DNA of 43,450 nucleotides from Nitrospira sp. (GTDB taxonomy: Bacteria > Nitrospirota > Nitrospiria > Nitrospirales > Nitrospiraceae), in NCBI GenBank assembly GCA_019636815.1, contig JAHBWT010000029.1, forward strand, positions 1 to 43,450, written 5' to 3'. Shown one piece after another: positions 19,983 through 29,893 of the stretch (its first letter is position 1; every line of letters begins with the position of its first letter). The notes beneath the pieces were generated by a model that was given only the letters and a program-made list of their open reading frames with translations, made no database searches and had not been told where the DNA came from. A program made the translations under genes and the position numbers.

Positions 19983-20471
19983 TCAATGTTTCGGTGGATG
20001 GTGGTGATGGTGATGCTCACCGCCATCGGCTTTTGATGGATCCTCCTGAGGCCTCTCGCTCGGGTCGGGTTTGGGCTTGAGCGGCATGAAACGGGCGGCG
20101 TACCCGTCTTGATTCGGCAACTTCATGAACACAATCACGACGGTGCTCGGTGTCAGTGAAAAATTGCCGGAGCCCCCGAGGATATTGCTTCCGACCGGAT
20201 GCAAGTTCACCTGCGTCTTGGTTGATCCGTTCTCGATGTTGGCCTTCGCCAAGCCGCCGTCGACGCTGATGGGGTTGTCCGCGTGGTCCGTGACATACAC
20301 CGTCAGATTTCCGCCCTTGGCGACCAGTTCCATATGATAGGGCCCGGTCATGCGCAATTGCCCGCCATGGGGTGCCTTAACGGATTCGAAGTACTCGTCG
20401 GTATGCGCCCCCGCAGGCAACGCCGAAGCCAGGAGAGCACTGACTACCAGGCAAGGAACCAGCTTGTTCAT
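19983..20471 (-). CDS. Exported protein with natural histidine-rich tail, tandem paralogue 1
   Basis: 162 residues with a signal peptide (VVSALLASALPAGAHT). The core reads PHGGQLRMTGPYHMELV, LTVYVTDHADNPIS and FSLTPSTVVIVFMKLP, matching its downstream paralogue motif by motif. The tail is unusual: GGEHHHHHHPPKH, six histidines in a row among nine in total, a likely binder of nickel, zinc or copper. It is the first gene of the pair (54 bp gap) on the minus strand, and both are probably cotranscribed. Function unknown; a periplasmic metal buffer is a reasonable hypothesis. Confidence 0.65.
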   Translation of the reverse strand: MNKLVPCLVVSALLASALPAGAHTDEYFESVKAPHGGQLRMTGPYHMELVAKGGNLTVYVTDHADNPISVDGGLAKANIENGSTKTQVNLHPVGSNILGGSGNFSLTPSTVVIVFMKLPNQDGYAARFMPLKPKPDPSERPQEDPSKADGGEHHHHHHPPKH

Positions 20472-20571
20472 TCTCGACTCGCCTCCTCACTCGCGCGTCA
20501 CATCGCGCGATCGCTCTTGGTGATGAAAAGGTTTCTTCAGGGTACGTGCTCGGCGTGTGGCATCAGCCCTA

Positions 20572-20901
20572 CTAAAGCAGGTGATCTGAAATCAGTGCGA
20601 CGAGTTCGGCCGGCTCAACGACTCCTTCGCGCGTCAGCACTAACTTACCATGCGCGAAGAAATGAGTGGTGGGATACGTCTCAAATGTGTGGGTCTTCTT
20701 GATTTCTCGACAGCGACCGGGCACATGCATTTTAGCCTTGCCGACCTTTAGGTCGGGGAACTTCGCAGCCACCTCTTCGAGTATCGGGTCGTAGACCTTG
20801 CATGGTTCGCACGTGGCGAGGCCATAGGCCACCACCGCGGCGTGTGCGTGGGTGAACTCCTGATAGTTGGCATCACTGACGTCTTCGACGATTCCGCTCA
20901 T
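20572..20901 (-). CDS. Thioredoxin-fold protein (CEPC active site)
   Basis: 109 residues with the thioredoxin fold order: VVAYGLATCEPCKVYDPIL carries the active-site C-E-P-C, followed by a strand with KVGKAKMHVPGRC and a cis-Pro loop YPTTHFF and FAHGKLV. An additional Cys at RCREIKK is outside the active site. There is no signal peptide, so the product is cytoplasmic. It lies between the exported paralogues and a peroxiredoxin gene on the same strand and could reduce that peroxiredoxin (inference). Confidence 0.75.
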   Translation of the reverse strand: MSGIVEDVSDANYQEFTHAHAAVVAYGLATCEPCKVYDPILEEVAAKFPDLKVGKAKMHVPGRCREIKKTHTFETYPTTHFFAHGKLVLTREGVVEPAELVALISDHLL

Positions 20902-20970
20902 ATGGATGCTGAGGACTGAGCTCCGGAGCGACTCAGTCCTCAGCCCTCGTTGTTCAGTCCTGCTGTATCG

Positions 20971-21441
20971 TTAGTTCAGCTTCGAGAGCGCATCGAGAAT
21001 CTCTTTATCCTCGCGCGCCGTCTTGATCTCCTGCACCTTCGCGTAGGCGACTTTGCCGTTCTTATCGACGATGACCGTCGCGCGCTTGGAGCAGTTCAGC
21101 GGCTCGAAATAGAGGCCGTAGGACTTCGCGGTGGTCCGGTGCACGTCAGACAGCAGGCGGTGTTTCAGGTCCAGAGAGTCCGCCCAGGCCTTGTGAGAAA
21201 AGAAGCTGTCGCAGCTGATGCCGAACAGCTCGGCATTCGCGGACTGAAACTTGGGGAAGTCATCCGTTAAACACTTGTTTTCACCCTGGCAGACAGGGCT
21301 CCAATCCAGGGGATAGAAGCAAAGCACGACATTCTTCTGGCCTTTGTAGTCGCTCAGCTTCACATCTTTCTGGTCTTGATCCTTCAGATTGAAGTCCGGT
21401 GCTGTATCGCCCACCTTGATTTCCGGTGCTACGTCGCTCAT
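20971..21441 (-). CDS. Peroxiredoxin (AhpC/TSA family)
   Basis: 156 residues from the ATG at 21441, which has AGGAGG about 6 nt upstream; a GTG just before is less likely. The peroxidatic site is [13 protein letters not shown], in which the usual T-x2-C reads S-P-V-C, so the Cys is kept. A second Cys in LFGISCDS and another in LNCSKRAT may resolve or be structural. It uses thiol reduction to remove hydrogen peroxide or organic hydroperoxide. The thioredoxin-like gene just downstream is a likely electron donor. Confidence 0.85.
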   Translation of the reverse strand: MSDVAPEIKVGDTAPDFNLKDQDQKDVKLSDYKGQKNVVLCFYPLDWSPVCQGENKCLTDDFPKFQSANAELFGISCDSFFSHKAWADSLDLKHRLLSDVHRTTAKSYGLYFEPLNCSKRATVIVDKNGKVAYAKVQEIKTAREDKEILDALSKLN

Positions 21442-21614
21442 CACAAACCTCCTTATAAAACTGTATGGGTGATTGCTGTACTGAGGTCTCGAATGGGAAG
21501 GACCCCACGGTCTATGGCACTTAAACTTTGTACTCCGTGGTTTAAAAGCTTGTCAACAGCCTGGACGGCCTGACGCACGACGCGGAGTGGTAACATGTTG
21601 GAGAGTATAAGAAA

Positions 21615-22367
21615 TCACGAATTTTTCAGCTCTCGGAATGTCAACATCCGTCCGGCAGGTGCGGCAGTCCGATAGTTGCTGATGCGGAGGGTGCGACCAA
21701 GCTGAGGGAGATCGAGCGAGGTTCCGACTTTCGGAGAATGTCCTACCCGCAGCAATTCGCCGGCGGACACCGACAGAACTTCCTTCGCGGTGCCGTCGGA
21801 GAGTCCCTTACTCGTGAATACTTCAATCTCGTCCAGTCCGAACTTGCTCAGCCCCAGCGAATACGACCATACTCGGCCGTCCTGTGAAGTGTCGTCATGA
21901 ACGATCGACAGGTGGTCGTCCAGGACAAAACTCGCGAGTGCGCGTGGCTGCCAGTCCGACGGATTGATGTACGCCTGGGTGATGACATCGTACGCCGTAC
22001 CTTGCGACAGCAGGGTCAAGCATCGGGCCAGCCTGGCTGCAAGCAGGACCGTATCGGGCGTATCCCGCGGTGAGGCCAGAGAGGGGGCGACCGCGCCCAT
22101 CAGGTCGTGTTCCCAGGCCAGCTGTTTCATGACTTCAGCGACATGACTCATCGGCAGTGGCATCACCACATGGGCCGACCAGGGACCATGTGTGGCTTGC
22201 CAGGATTCGGCCGAACCTTCTTCGTGGCGGATGACCAGAGGGCCTCCGTACTCGCGGTCATAGAGCGCTTTCACCTCGTCGGTCGCGGGAGCGGTGCCTC
22301 GATAGCCGACAAAGTAGAGAGGTGGGCGCTTGGCGGACGGCTTGGGGGATTTTTTTCGAATCCTCAT
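21615..22367 (-). CDS. Protein of unknown function
   Basis: 250 residues from the ATG at 22367 (a start at 22418 would overlap typA). It opens with a basic segment, then FVGYRGTAPATDEVKALYD, and contains an all-alpha/beta body with HGPWSAHVVMPLP, TAYDVITQAYINPSDWQ and GLSKFGLDEIEVF. No export signal or known motif is visible. It directly follows typA (16 bp) on the minus strand and may be cotranscribed. I do not recognise the family. Confidence 0.6.
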   Translation of the reverse strand: MRIRKKSPKPSAKRPPLYFVGYRGTAPATDEVKALYDREYGGPLVIRHEEGSAESWQATHGPWSAHVVMPLPMSHVAEVMKQLAWEHDLMGAVAPSLASPRDTPDTVLLAARLARCLTLLSQGTAYDVITQAYINPSDWQPRALASFVLDDHLSIVHDDTSQDGRVWSYSLGLSKFGLDEIEVFTSKGLSDGTAKEVLSVSAGELLRVGHSPKVGTSLDLPQLGRTLRISNYRTAAPAGRMLTFRELKNS

Positions 22368-22383
22368 GCGGAGCGTTCCGGAA

Positions 22384-24240
22384 TCATTTCCCGGCCTTCC
22401 GCGCCTTGCGTCGGTCATCCGGATTCAACAGGCGCTTTCGCAGGCGTAGGTTCTGCGGAGTGATCTCGACCAGCTCATCTGCGCCGATGTATTCCAACGC
22501 GAATTCAAGCGTCATGTCCCGGGGAGGTGTCAGCACCAACGCTTCGTCGGAACCGGATGCGCGCATGTTGGTGAGATGCTTTTCTTTGCACACGTTCACG
22601 TCGAGGTCTTCATCCCGGCTATTTTGACCCACCACCATTCCTCGGTACACGTCCACTCCCGGGCCGATGAACATGGTGCCGCGCTCCTGAGTCATGAAGA
22701 TGGCGTATCCCGTGCTGAGACCGTCTTCATGAGCGACCAAGGAACCGTGCGGGGCCACGATCAGGTCCCGCTCCTCGGCCGGTTCATAGGCCGCAAAAAC
22801 ATGGTGCATAATGACGGTTCCACGGGTCTTTGCCAGCAACACGTTCTTCAATCCCATGATGCCGCGTGTGGGAATGTGGTATTCCAAATGCATTTCACTG
22901 GTGCCGACATCTGAATGAATCAACCGCATGTGGCGCATTTCACCCCGGCGTTTGCCGATTTCCTCGATGACTGCGCCCTGATAGGTCTCCGGCACCTGGA
23001 TGGTCAACTCCTCGTATGGTTCCAGGACGGCGCCGCCCTCACGATGAAGAATGACCTCCGGTTGCGAGACTTGAAGCTCGTACCCTTCTCGTCGCATCTG
23101 TTCGATCAACACGGCGAGATGGAGTTCGCCTCGGCCCGCCACGAGGAAGCGGTCGGCGCTATCCGTCTCACTGACACGCAGCGACACGTTCGTCTCCAAT
23201 TCTTTGAAGAGCCGCTCTCGCAAGTGGCGTGACGTGAGAAACTTCCCTTCCCGCCCGGCGAAGGGGCTGTTGTTGACGGAAAACGTCATCTGAACGGTCG
23301 GCTCATCGATCGAGACGCGCGGGAGCGCAACCGGCCTCTCGGCATCGGCGATGGTATCGCCGATACTGACTTCATCGAGGCCCGCTACGGCGACGATTTC
23401 GCCGGCTTCCGCGCGCTCCGTATCCGTTCGCTCGAGGCCGGCGTAGACGGCCAAATCCGAGACCTTGCCGGGGATCTGCGCCCCGTCCTTCCCAAGCACC
23501 ACCACGTTCTGGCGCCGGGCGATCGATCCGGATTGGATCTTGCCGATGCCCATCTTGCCTTTATAAGGGTCTTGAGCCAGAGCCAAGACCAGAATTTGGA
23601 GCGGAGCGTCGGCGTGAATGGCCGGGGCGGGGATCTTCTCCAGCACGACGTCGAGCAGCGGAGCGATCTCGCTGCCAGGCTTGTTGATGTCGAGCGTTGC
23701 AATGCCTTTGATCGCAGACGTGTACACGATGGGGAAATCGAGTTGTTCGTCGGTCGCTCCCAGGTGAACGAAGAGGTCGAAGGTGCGGTTGACCACATCG
23801 TCGACCACGGCGTCCGGTCGATCGATTTTGTTGACGACGACGATGGCTCTGTGGCCGAGCGAGAGGGCCTTGCGCAACACGAAGGTCGTCTGCGGCATCG
23901 GGCCTTCCTTGGCGTCGATCAGCAGCAACACGCCGTCTACCATCCGGAGCGTCCGTTCGACTTCACCGCCGAAATCGGCATGGCCGGGAGTGTCGACGAT
24001 ATTGATTTTTACGCCGCTGTAGATGACGCTGGCGTTTTTGGCTCGGATCGTGATCCCTCGTTCGCGCTCCTGGTCCATCGAATCCAAGATGCGTTCACCC
24101 ATATCGTCGATCTTGCGATGGACATGAGTCTGGCGGAGCAATGCATCGACCAAGGTCGTCTTGCCGTGATCAACGTGGGCGATGATCGCGATGTTGCGAA
24201 TATCGCTTCGGCGGTCGTGAGGAGCGCGGACGGTAGTCAT
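22384..24240 (-). CDS. typA: Ribosome-associated GTPase TypA/BipA
   Basis: 618 residues from the ATG at 24240, the length of TypA. G1 is [16 protein letters not shown]3 is [15 protein letters not shown] and G4 is VNKIDRPDA, followed by EF-G-like domains with [19 protein letters not shown]-type blocks and a basic C-terminus. TypA acts on the ribosome, aiding 50S assembly and translation under stress or cold. The upstream region is unusual: a minus-strand terminator 25 nt before the ATG and a structured RNA candidate further up, suggesting controlled readthrough or a separate small RNA. Confidence 0.95.
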   Translation of the reverse strand: MTTVRAPHDRRSDIRNIAIIAHVDHGKTTLVDALLRQTHVHRKIDDMGERILDSMDQERERGITIRAKNASVIYSGVKINIVDTPGHADFGGEVERTLRMVDGVLLLIDAKEGPMPQTTFVLRKALSLGHRAIVVVNKIDRPDAVVDDVVNRTFDLFVHLGATDEQLDFPIVYTSAIKGIATLDINKPGSEIAPLLDVVLEKIPAPAIHADAPLQILVLALAQDPYKGKMGIGKIQSGSIARRQNVVVLGKDGAQIPGKVSDLAVYAGLERTDTERAEAGEIVAVAGLDEVSIGDTIADAERPVALPRVSIDEPTVQMTFSVNNSPFAGREGKFLTSRHLRERLFKELETNVSLRVSETDSADRFLVAGRGELHLAVLIEQMRREGYELQVSQPEVILHREGGAVLEPYEELTIQVPETYQGAVIEEIGKRRGEMRHMRLIHSDVGTSEMHLEYHIPTRGIMGLKNVLLAKTRGTVIMHHVFAAYEPAEERDLIVAPHGSLVAHEDGLSTGYAIFMTQERGTMFIGPGVDVYRGMVVGQNSRDEDLDVNVCKEKHLTNMRASGSDEALVLTPPRDMTLEFALEYIGADELVEITPQNLRLRKRLLNPDDRRKARKAGK

Positions 24241-24264
24241 GGTGAAGATGTTTCCTATGACGAC

Positions 24265-24294
24265 AAAAAAAAGACGCCTCCTTCGTAAGGCGTC
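24265..24294 (-). terminator. Rho-independent terminator just upstream of typA
   Basis: On the minus strand GACGCCT (24294-24288) pairs with AGGCGTC (24279-24273) around an 8-nt loop and is followed by eight T (24272-24265). It ends 25 nt before the typA ATG, so transcripts from further upstream would stop in the typA leader. Confidence 0.75.
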
Positions 24295-24365
24295 GTGAGC
24301 AGTATACCCGAACTTCGGCACCTCAAACAAGCGAAGGGTGGTACCTGTCAACCCACTTTAGAAAC

Positions 24366-24470
24366 GTCCGGTTTATATGTGATGGGCTTCACCGCCAGTA
24401 GATCTCGTGGCGGCAGAGCCCGTTTTCGCCACGGGTGCGCCTTCGCCTGGGTGAGCTACACCAACCGGAC
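24366..24470 (-). ncRNA. Structured RNA candidate in the typA/PBP intergenic region
   Basis: The 105-nt segment is closed by an 8-bp perfect stem (GTCCGGTT at 24366-24373 with AACCGGAC at 24463-24470). Read on the minus strand it holds further hairpins: GGTG-TAGCT-CACC, CCCGT-GGCGAAA-ACGGG and GCCGCCA... TGGCGG. The 5' part (7-bp acceptor-like stem, GTGTAGCTCA, a 7-nt loop) recalls a tRNA, but there is no T-arm sequence, so it is not a normal tRNA. The strand is set by the minus-strand terminator 72 nt further on. It may be a small RNA or a cis-acting leader; a decayed tRNA is also possible. Confidence 0.4.
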
Positions 24471-24575
24471 ATATGATGTGCTAGTTACAACGATCAGCGT
24501 CTTGCTTGAGTTTTCGGAAAACGCATTGTAAGGTTTTGCGTACCTCAGACTCGCGTCTACAGGACTCCATACACG

Positions 24576-26984
24576 ATGCCGAGAGACGATCGATTTGTCG
24601 AGATGATTCAAAAGCGGTCAGGCCGCCGCCTGAGCCGCTGGCAAGTCGTGTTGATCGGGCTGGTGGCCGTCACCATTGTCGGCTCCACGACCGCCGTGGG
24701 GGTCGTGTGGCATTTTGCCCAGGACCTTCCCTCGCTCGACTTGCTCCAGAACTACCAACCCAGCTTGGTCACCAACGTGTACTCGGACGACGGCCAGTCC
24801 ATCGGCCAGTTCTTCATCGAACGTCGCATCCTGACGCCACTGGCTGAAATTCCCAAGACACTGACGCAGGCGGTGATCGCCACGGAAGACGCGCGATTTT
24901 TTGAGCACCCCGGATTGGACTACATCGGGATGTTACGGGCGGCGTGGACCAATATTCGGCACGGCGGCAGGAAGGTGGAAGGCGCCAGCACGATCACGCA
25001 ACAGTTGGCGCGGTCGCTGTTTCTGTCGTCGGAGCGCTCCTATGAGCGAAAAATTCGCGAGCTCATCTTGGCCTACAAGATGGAGGCCGTATCGGGTAAA
25101 GAGCAGATTCTCGAAACCTATCTCAACCAGATCTACTTCGGCCAAGGGGCCTATGGAGTCGGATCGGCCGCGCACTCCTATTTTGGGAAAAGCGTCAGAG
25201 ATCTGACCCTTGCTGAATCCGCCTTCTTGGGGGGACTGCCGAAATCTCCCAGCCGATTTTCACCATTTACCGCGTATGAGCTGGCGAAGAAACGACAAGA
25301 GCATGTGTTGAGTCGAATGGAGGAGGTCGGGTTTATCACGCCGGCGGAACGGGAAGCGGCTGCGCATGAGAAGCTGAATTTCCACCGGCCTGGCAGCGAG
25401 CATCTCGCCCCGTATTTTGTTGAATATATCCGTCAATTACTTGTGGCGAAATATGGGGAATCGATGGTGTACAAGGGCGGACTCCAGATCTATACGACGT
25501 TGAACGTCGAGATGCAGAAAGCGGCGGAAACCGCGTTTCTGAATGGAGTCCGTGACCTGGACAAACGTGAAGGCTGGAGAGGGCCTCGCCGTACCGTCGA
25601 CTTGGCGACGTTCCAACCATCGGAACTGGCATCGACGGATCAGTCGTTGAAACCGGGGAGTTTGGGGGAAGGGGTTGTCCTGAAGGTCGCCAAAGATCAC
25701 TATGTGGTTCAAGTCGGTGCATTCGCTGCAAAGTTGGCGTTTGACGATATGGCATGGGCGAAACGGATGCTCAAAGGATCGGATCCAGGGGTGGACTTCG
25801 TCGTCAACCAGAACGTGAAACAGATCCTGAAGCCGGGAGATGTCATCGAAATTGGGATCAAGAAGATGACGAAAGAGGGAGTCCAGCTCACCCTGGAGCA
25901 GACGCCGATCGTCGAGGGGGGCTTGATTGCGATCGACCCAATGGTCGGTGCGATACGCGCGATGGTGGGCGGGTATGATTTTTCGCGCAGTGAGTATAAT
26001 CGTGCCGTCCAAGCCCATCGACAGCCCGGATCCGCGTTTAAACCCCTCATCTACGCCACCGCGATGAGCCAGGGGTTAAGTCCCGCCACGCAGATCCTTG
26101 ACGCCCCGGTGGTGTATGAGCAAGAAGAGGAAGACAAGGTCTGGAAGCCTGAGAACTATGGACGGAGATTTCACGGCATGGTGAGTCTCCGCGATGCGCT
26201 GGCGCAGTCGCACAATCTGGCGACGGTTCGGTTGTTGGACAAGGTGGGGGTCAAGAACGTGATCGAATTCTCACGAACGGTCGGAGTCACAAGTCCGCTC
26301 CCTGCCGATCTATCTCTTGGTCTAGGTTCCTCCTCGATCGGCTTGATGGAATTGACCTCCGTGTACGGTGTGTTTTTGAATCAGGGGATCCGGGTGGAAC
26401 CTTACGCCATCAAGTCGGTCAAGGACAGCGCCGGGAAGACTCTGGAGACGGTCGAACCAGAACCTCGTGACGTCATTACGAAAGAAACCGCGTATCTGAT
26501 CACCAACATGATGGAAGATGTCGTGCAGAAAGGAACGGGACAGGCGGCAAAGGCTCTGGGGCGTCCAATCGCCGGAAAGACCGGCACGACCAACGACTAC
26601 CTCAATGCCTGGTTTATTGGAGGCGCACCGAACTTGGTGACCGGCGTCTATGTCGGGTTCGATGACCGTCGTTCCCTCGGTGTGAGTGAAGCAGGAGCTC
26701 GGGCGGCCTTACCGATCTGGATGGCTTTTATGAAAGGAGCGCTCAAGCAACTTCCTGTCGTCCCGTTCGAAATTCCGGATGGCGTGACGTTTGTCAAGAT
26801 TGATTCCTCGACAGGCCTTCTGGAGTCGGAGCAAGAGGGAGAAGGTCAACAGGGAACGGTGGAGCTTTTTTCAAAAGGCAGTGAGCCTACCCAGGCAGCT
26901 CAGCGCCGACTGGATCCCACCGATTTTTACAAGATGGATCAGATCCCCGAGAGACAGCCAACGGTGGAGGAGGATTTGGACTAG
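24576..26984 (+). CDS. mrcA: Class A penicillin-binding protein 1A (bifunctional transglycosylase/transpeptidase)
   Basis: 802 residues, PBP1A size. A single N-terminal anchor (VVLIGLVAVTIVGST) is followed by a GT51 transglycosylase domain, with catalytic Glu104 in ATEDARFFEHPG and GASTITQQLARSLF. An OB-like insert lies around residues 330-440. The transpeptidase domain has Ser486 in the S-x2-K motif (S-A-F-K489), the S-H-N motif (545-547) and K668-T-G. It polymerises and cross-links peptidoglycan outside the cytoplasmic membrane. Its 3' end is convergent with iscX, 6 bp away. AGGA upstream of the start is about 10 nt off. Confidence 0.95.
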   Translation: MPRDDRFVEMIQKRSGRRLSRWQVVLIGLVAVTIVGSTTAVGVVWHFAQDLPSLDLLQNYQPSLVTNVYSDDGQSIGQFFIERRILTPLAEIPKTLTQAVIATEDARFFEHPGLDYIGMLRAAWTNIRHGGRKVEGASTITQQLARSLFLSSERSYERKIRELILAYKMEAVSGKEQILETYLNQIYFGQGAYGVGSAAHSYFGKSVRDLTLAESAFLGGLPKSPSRFSPFTAYELAKKRQEHVLSRMEEVGFITPAEREAAAHEKLNFHRPGSEHLAPYFVEYIRQLLVAKYGESMVYKGGLQIYTTLNVEMQKAAETAFLNGVRDLDKREGWRGPRRTVDLATFQPSELASTDQSLKPGSLGEGVVLKVAKDHYVVQVGAFAAKLAFDDMAWAKRMLKGSDPGVDFVVNQNVKQILKPGDVIEIGIKKMTKEGVQLTLEQTPIVEGGLIAIDPMVGAIRAMVGGYDFSRSEYNRAVQAHRQPGSAFKPLIYATAMSQGLSPATQILDAPVVYEQEEEDKVWKPENYGRRFHGMVSLRDALAQSHNLATVRLLDKVGVKNVIEFSRTVGVTSPLPADLSLGLGSSSIGLMELTSVYGVFLNQGIRVEPYAIKSVKDSAGKTLETVEPEPRDVITKETAYLITNMMEDVVQKGTGQAAKALGRPIAGKTGTTNDYLNAWFIGGAPNLVTGVYVGFDDRRSLGVSEAGARAALPIWMAFMKGALKQLPVVPFEIPDGVTFVKIDSSTGLLESEQEGEGQQGTVELFSKGSEPTQAAQRRLDPTDFYKMDQIPERQPTVEEDLD

Positions 26985-26990
26985 CCCCGG

Positions 26991-27203
26991 CTACGATTTC
27001 GAATCCTGATACTCCTCGTGCCACGCCATTTGAATCGTTTCTAGGATTTTCTCGTTCGACTTCTTCGGATCATCCTTGAAGTCAGGTAGTGCCACGATCC
27101 AGGCATGCATGTCTGTGAAGCGCACGGCCAGCGGATCCGTTTCAGGGTGCTCTTCGACCAATCGCATGGCGATGTCTTCCGCGTCTTGCCATTTCAGCTC
27201 CAT
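26991..27203 (-). CDS. iscX: Fe-S assembly adaptor IscX
   Basis: 70 residues of the IscX (YfhJ) type: LKWQDAEDIA, VRFTDMHAW and KSNEKILETIQ are the family hallmarks. IscX binds IscS and modulates cluster assembly, possibly as an iron-dependent regulator. It is the last gene of the isc cluster and follows hscA. The ATG at 27203 has GGGGA just upstream. Confidence 0.9.
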   Translation of the reverse strand: MELKWQDAEDIAMRLVEEHPETDPLAVRFTDMHAWIVALPDFKDDPKKSNEKILETIQMAWHEEYQDSKS

Positions 27204-27271
27204 GGTTTCCCCATCTTTTACCGGTTACGATGCGTATGGTGTTGCCTGCAGAGTTCTCTCATCCTTCCTTC

Positions 27272-29089
27272 CTACACGTCGGAGACTTTCCTCCCGTGCA
27301 GGCCTTTTTTGAGCGAATCATCCAGCATCACGATGTTCAAGTGCTTCGCGGCCTGTTCAAGCTCTGCCATGCGCGCGCGGATGGCACGGGAATCGCTGCC
27401 GTTGTGCGCGGCGGATAGCTGAGCGAGTGCCGTGCGAATCCCATCGACCTCCTCTGTCGGTATCAAATGTCCCGCCTCGGCGAGAGATTTCTCGGTTGTC
27501 TTTATCAATGCCTCGGCGTCCAATCGAGCTTCGATCAACTTCCGTGCGCTGATGTCCTCTGTCGCGAATTTGAACGAATCTTCGATCATCCGCTCCACTT
27601 CCGTGTCGGATAACCCATAAGAGGGCCTGACTTCGATCGACTGGCTTTTCCCGGTTCGCATATCCTTGGCCGTCACGTTCAAAATCCCATTGGCGTCGAT
27701 CAAGAACGTCACCTCGATACGAGGCACCCCCGCCGGGAGCGGCGGCACTTTGAGGCGAAATCGCGCCAGGCTCCGGTTGTCTTTGACGAGCTCGCGTTCG
27801 CCTTGCAGGATATGGATATCGACGCCGGTTTGGCCATCGACGTAGGTCGTGAACATTTCCTTGGCGCTCGCCGGAATGGTCGTGTTCCGGCGGATCAGGC
27901 TGCTCATGACTCCGCCCATCGTTTCAATGCCAAGCGACAGGGGAGTCACATCCAACAGCAGCATGTCCGTGGTCCCACCGCCCAGAATATCGGCCTGCAC
28001 CGCCGCACCGAGCGCGACCACTTCGTCCGGGTTCAAGTGACAATGTGGCGCCTTCCCGAACAGCGCCTCCACGCGCTGCCGAACCAATGGCATGCGGGTT
28101 GAGCCGCCGACTAAGACGACTTCGTCGATATCCTCTGGCGTAAGCCCGGCGTCTTTCAGTGCCATACGACAGGGAGCCAGCGTGCGTTCGATGACGGGCA
28201 TGACCAACGATTCAAGTTGATCCCGCGTCAGCTCTCCGGTGAAGCATCCTTTGTCTTCTGGTAAATCGAGCGAGACTTCCGTTTTTAGCTCGTCGGACAG
28301 CCGGATTTTGGCCCGCTCAGCTTCCAATCGGACCGCCTGCATGTGGTCGGGGTAATTGGCGATATCAATGCCGCGCCGTTCTCGGATTTCCGCCACGAAC
28401 AGATCGACTAACACACGATCGAGATCGTCTCCGCCCAAATGTGTGTCGCCGTTGGTCGCCAGCACTTCGAAGATGCCGTCCTTCAGTTTCAAGATCGAGA
28501 TATCGAACGTCCCGCCGCCAAGATCATAGACCGCGATCGTGCCCTGCGTTTTTTTTTGAAGTCCATACGCGAGCGAGGCGGCGGTCGGTTCATTGATGAT
28601 CCGCAGGACTTCCAGCCCCGCGATCAATCCCGCATCTTTTGTGGCCTGTCGCTGGCTGTCGTTGAAGTAGGCAGGAACGGTGATGACGGCTTTTGTAATG
28701 CTTTCGCCGAGGTGGGCCTCAGCACGCAGCTTCAATTCCTTGAGGATCATGGCGGAGATCTGCGGCGGCGAATAGTTCTTGGCGCCGAGCCGGATTCGGA
28801 TCACACCTCCTGTTTCAGTGAGGTTATAAGGGAAATAGGCCAATTCGCTTTCGACATCCGCCAGTCCCCTTCCCATGAACCGTTTCACGGAGTAGACGGT
28901 ACGCTCAGGATTTCGCGTTAAATGCTCCTTCGCGGGATCTCCGACGATCAAACCATTGTCCGTCAAGGCGACGACTGAAGACACCATCGTCCGATCGTGG
29001 CGATCCGGAACCACGCAGGGCTGGCCGTCCTTCATGTAGGCAATCAGAGAGTTGGTCGTACCGAGGTCGATGCCGACTATGCGTGCCAT
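27272..29089 (-). CDS. hscA: Fe-S cluster chaperone HscA (Hsp70 family)
   Basis: 605 residues. ATPase motifs are intact: GIDLGTTNSLIAYM, AVYDLGGGTFDISIL and VVLVGGSTRMPLV, followed by a substrate-binding domain and a helical lid. HscA binds the LPPVK motif of IscU (present in this operon) and uses ATP to promote cluster transfer. It lies between hscB and iscX in the normal isc order. The hscB gene ends 25 bp upstream. Confidence 0.95.
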   Translation of the reverse strand: MARIVGIDLGTTNSLIAYMKDGQPCVVPDRHDRTMVSSVVALTDNGLIVGDPAKEHLTRNPERTVYSVKRFMGRGLADVESELAYFPYNLTETGGVIRIRLGAKNYSPPQISAMILKELKLRAEAHLGESITKAVITVPAYFNDSQRQATKDAGLIAGLEVLRIINEPTAASLAYGLQKKTQGTIAVYDLGGGTFDISILKLKDGIFEVLATNGDTHLGGDDLDRVLVDLFVAEIRERRGIDIANYPDHMQAVRLEAERAKIRLSDELKTEVSLDLPEDKGCFTGELTRDQLESLVMPVIERTLAPCRMALKDAGLTPEDIDEVVLVGGSTRMPLVRQRVEALFGKAPHCHLNPDEVVALGAAVQADILGGGTTDMLLLDVTPLSLGIETMGGVMSSLIRRNTTIPASAKEMFTTYVDGQTGVDIHILQGERELVKDNRSLARFRLKVPPLPAGVPRIEVTFLIDANGILNVTAKDMRTGKSQSIEVRPSYGLSDTEVERMIEDSFKFATEDISARKLIEARLDAEALIKTTEKSLAEAGHLIPTEEVDGIRTALAQLSAAHNGSDSRAIRARMAELEQAAKHLNIVMLDDSLKKGLHGRKVSDV

Positions 29090-29114
29090 ATCAAAGATGT
29101 TGAATTGGGTGTCA

Positions 29115-29837
29115 TCAGCCGATCGTTGCCGCCAGATCGTTGACGATGTTGTTGATATAGGTCCGGTGCGACAGTAAATCGCGCATCTGTTTCAGGATTC
29201 GATCCCGTTCCGCCCTTGTTTGGCTCGTGGCCTCTCCTCTGTCCTGCAATTGATCCCAGTCCGTAAAGAGCCGCCGAAGTTGCGACTCCATCTCTTCTCG
29301 ACGCCGTTCCAACGTCTGTTGCTCCGTCTGGAGCGACGCGCGAAGCCGACGGCCTTGGTCTGACTCACGATCCGAAGCCCGGTACTGTTCCAAGGTATCT
29401 TGTAACTCCAGGATTTCCTCGAAGAGATCGGCGGGAGGGGACGTTCGGATCTCCTTGACCGACCCGGCTTCAAGCGCCAGCAGGTATTCCGCCCGTTGGA
29501 TGGGATCACGAAGCGTCCGGTAAGCCGTATTGAGCACGGCGGCGTTGCCGAGGCTGATCGTTTGCTCCGTCGGACTCTTGGCTTGATAAAAATCAGGATG
29601 AAAAGCCCGGCTCAATTCGTAGAATTTGGCCTCCAGCTTTTTGGGATCCAACGTGAGCCGCCGTGGAAACCCGAGGCAGGTGAAGTAGTCGGTATCCTTC
29701 GATACCGGCTGGACCTTCACACATCGTTCGCAGAAGTATTCCCCCGACATCTCGGATTGACAATGCCAGCACATGCTCCGGGCCATCTGCAGCTGGTGGC
29801 GAGTCTCGGGACGGGTAGACGGTTGATCGTTAGCCAT
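29115..29837 (-). CDS. hscB: Co-chaperone HscB with N-terminal zinc motif
   Basis: 240 residues. The N-terminus holds two CxxC pairs (C-W-H-C and C-E-R-C about 13 residues apart), a zinc-binding extension found in the eukaryotic HSC20 type and in some bacteria. The J domain follows with the HPD signature in RAFHPDFYQ, then the helical IscU-binding domain. It stimulates HscA ATPase and delivers IscU. The stop is 25 bp before hscA. Confidence 0.9.
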   Translation of the reverse strand: MANDQPSTRPETRHQLQMARSMCWHCQSEMSGEYFCERCVKVQPVSKDTDYFTCLGFPRRLTLDPKKLEAKFYELSRAFHPDFYQAKSPTEQTISLGNAAVLNTAYRTLRDPIQRAEYLLALEAGSVKEIRTSPPADLFEEILELQDTLEQYRASDRESDQGRRLRASLQTEQQTLERRREEMESQLRRLFTDWDQLQDRGEATSQTRAERDRILKQMRDLLSHRTYINNIVNDLAATIG

Positions 29838-29893
29838 AAAAAATAACCGGCATGACGTGCGCCATGCTTGGTCGGGTACTCCTCCGTTTCGAA

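Noticed and set aside
24366-24470. A functional tRNA gene
   Set aside because: An acceptor-like stem and a 7-nt loop are present, but the D loop is too long and there is no T-arm sequence.
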